Shown here in pieces: positions 6,228 through 6,684 of a stretch of 6,684 nt of DNA. The translations under genes were made by a program, and so were the position numbers. Position 1 is the stretch's first letter. Every line of letters starts with the position of its first letter. The notes beneath the pieces are model-generated. The model was not told where the DNA came from. It did not search any database and saw nothing but the letters and a program-made list of their open reading frames with translations. The stretch covers positions 1 to 6,684 of the forward strand of contig JAFGTZ010000198.1 of assembly GCA_016938795.1 (NCBI GenBank). The letters are read 5' to 3'. Source of the DNA: Chromatiaceae bacterium (GTDB taxonomy: Bacteria; Pseudomonadota; Gammaproteobacteria; Chromatiales; Chromatiaceae).

Positions 6228-6251
6228 ATTATGCGGGGTTCTCTGCCCCGC
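6228..6251 (-). promoter_or_regulatory. Possible -10 element (CATAAT) abutting a GC dyad upstream of the cytochrome gene
   Basis: On the minus strand CATAAT (complement of 6228-6233) matches five of six TATAAT positions and would start a transcript near 6221, about 40 bases before the coding start. A perfect six-base inverted repeat, GCGGGG at 6233-6238 and CCCCGC at 6246-6251 around a seven-base centre, fills most of the spacer where the -35 to -10 interval would be. No recognisable TTGACA-like -35 was found at 16-20 bases. The dyad may be an operator for a spacer-binding regulator or simply a hairpin. Confidence 0.3.
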
Positions 6252-6289
6252 TGCTTTGATGCTTCGCAGCCGCCAAGTTCCCTGCCGAT

Positions 6290-6301
6290 TGCGCAAGCGC
6301 A
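6290..6301. promoter_or_regulatory. Operator-like dyad TGCGCAAGCGCA
   Basis: TGCGC and GCGCA flank a two-base AA centre, giving a 12-base dyad 69 bp before the YjdM start and 110 bp before the cytochrome start. It could bind a dimeric regulator shared by the divergent genes, but short GC-rich dyads arise easily by chance here. Confidence 0.22.
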
Positions 6302-6370
6302 TCGCGGCTTGGGCGGCCACGCCCTAGACTACCGGGCCTTTTTACCCGAAAGATCGACACAAAAACAACG

Positions 6371-6684
6371 ATGAGCACGCCTCCGCCCTGTCCACGCTGC
6401 GGTCTGGAAAACACCTATCCCGACGACGATCTCTTCATCTGCCCCGACTGCGGCCATGAATGGCCGCAGCAGGCCGCGCCCGAGGAGGATGCCGCGCCAG
6501 AGGTGCGCGACGCCAACGGCCAGCTGCTGAGCGACGGCGATACCGTGGTGCTCATCAAGGATCTCAAGGTCAAGGGCAGCTCCACCACGCTCAAGGTCGG
6601 CACCAAAATCAAGGGCATCCGCCTCGTGGGCGGCGATCATGGCGTCGATTGCAAGACCGACGCCGGCGCTTTTTTGCTCAAGGC
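6371..6684 (+). CDS. yjdM: YjdM/PhnA-family zinc-ribbon protein (C-terminus just beyond right edge)
   Basis: This small cytoplasmic protein has an N-terminal zinc ribbon and a C-terminal PhnA domain. The zinc ribbon ligands are Cys7 and Cys10 (CPRC) and Cys24 and Cys27 (CPDC), followed by GHEWP. The C-terminal domain from residue 47 contains DANGQLLSDGDTVVLIKDLK, VKGSSTTLKVGTKIKGIRLV and GDHGVDCKTDAG, almost matching E. coli YjdM. 104 codons are visible; E. coli YjdM is 111 residues, so only a few codons are missing. The historical name PhnA came from proximity to the E. coli phosphonate operon; this family is not the phosphonoacetate hydrolase also called PhnA, and its cellular role is not settled. 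The ATG at 6371 is the only sensible start; the upstream sequence is A-rich with only a weak GAAAGA ribosome site. It is the only plus-strand gene in the window. Confidence 0.95.
   Translation, partial: MSTPPPCPRCGLENTYPDDDLFICPDCGHEWPQQAAPEEDAAPEVRDANGQLLSDGDTVVLIKDLKVKGSSTTLKVGTKIKGIRLVGGDHGVDCKTDAGAFLLK

Larger units (their letters stand above)
6180..6370. other. Divergent intergenic region between the cytochrome and YjdM genes
   Basis: This 191-bp stretch is the longest without a coding gene in the window and must carry promoters for both divergent genes. It holds the cytochrome ribosome site, a possible minus-strand -10 element and two dyads, listed separately. Apart from these I see no convincing -35/-10 pair for the plus-strand gene, no strong terminator and no RNA gene. 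Confidence 0.7.

Noticed and set aside
6260..6276. Minus-strand TTGGC-N9-GCA resembling a sigma-54 promoter
   Set aside because: The GG and GC dinucleotides have the right ten-base spacing, but the conserved TT before GC and the CACG block are missing, so the match is too weak to call.
6180..6320. A 47-residue N-terminal extension of the cytochrome
   Set aside because: It would place the signal peptide in the middle of the protein, and it crosses the Shine-Dalgarno sequence and possible promoter; the ATG at 6179 gives a normal signal peptide.
6321..6343. GCCC...GGGC followed by five Ts upstream of YjdM, considered as an intrinsic terminator
   Set aside because: The stem is only four base pairs with a nine-base loop, and it lies inside the YjdM upstream region with no plus-strand gene before it in the window.
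6329..6640. Minus-strand open frames opposite the YjdM gene
   Set aside because: They are antisense to a clearly conserved zinc-ribbon gene and show no recognisable domain of their own.

Overview
The window is GC-rich, densely packed bacterial chromosome from what looks like a gammaproteobacterium. The UbiD, oligopeptidase A and YjdM/PhnA proteins all align by eye, nearly end to end, with what I remember of their E. coli counterparts. A Uma2-family protein and a DUF3365-type c-type cytochrome next to them point, as an inference, to the Chromatiales (purple sulfur bacteria such as Thiocapsa or Allochromatium relatives). No RNA gene, insertion sequence, CRISPR array or attachment site was found.

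Seven genes lie head to tail on the minus strand, read here from right to left in transcription order. They are: a secreted Tll0287-like/DUF3365 cytochrome c (6179-5601); a 186-residue protein with a small N-terminal alpha/beta domain and a repetitive tail (5556-4996); an FAD-dependent amine-oxidase/protoporphyrinogen-oxidase-like enzyme (4964-3759); a secreted CNP1-like protein (3754-3173); oligopeptidase A, PrlC (3092-1059); a Uma2-family putative PD-(D/E)XK nuclease (1006-527); and the first 176 codons of UbiD (530 to beyond the left edge). Gaps are short (44, 31, 4, 80 and 52 bp, then a 4-bp ATGA overlap). The row could be one long transcript or two or three shorter ones, and GC-rich hairpins sit in the 80-, 52- and 44-bp gaps. 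On the plus strand at the right edge, nearly all of a YjdM/PhnA zinc-ribbon gene starts at 6371, diverging from the cytochrome gene across a 191-bp intergenic region that holds two operator-like dyads and a possible -10 element.

The genes do not form an obvious single pathway. A loose theme is redox and cofactor chemistry: UbiD acts in ubiquinone synthesis, the FAD enzyme resembles the last oxidase of protoporphyrin synthesis, and the cytochrome carries heme. PrlC is housekeeping peptide turnover. The points most worth a second look are the possible Cys/His-ligated heme of the cytochrome, the unassigned FAD enzyme tightly linked to a CNP1 gene, the duplicated DxxHLxLV motif in the 186-residue protein, and the Uma2 gene overlapping ubiD by ATGA. 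I found no convincing new multi-gene system.
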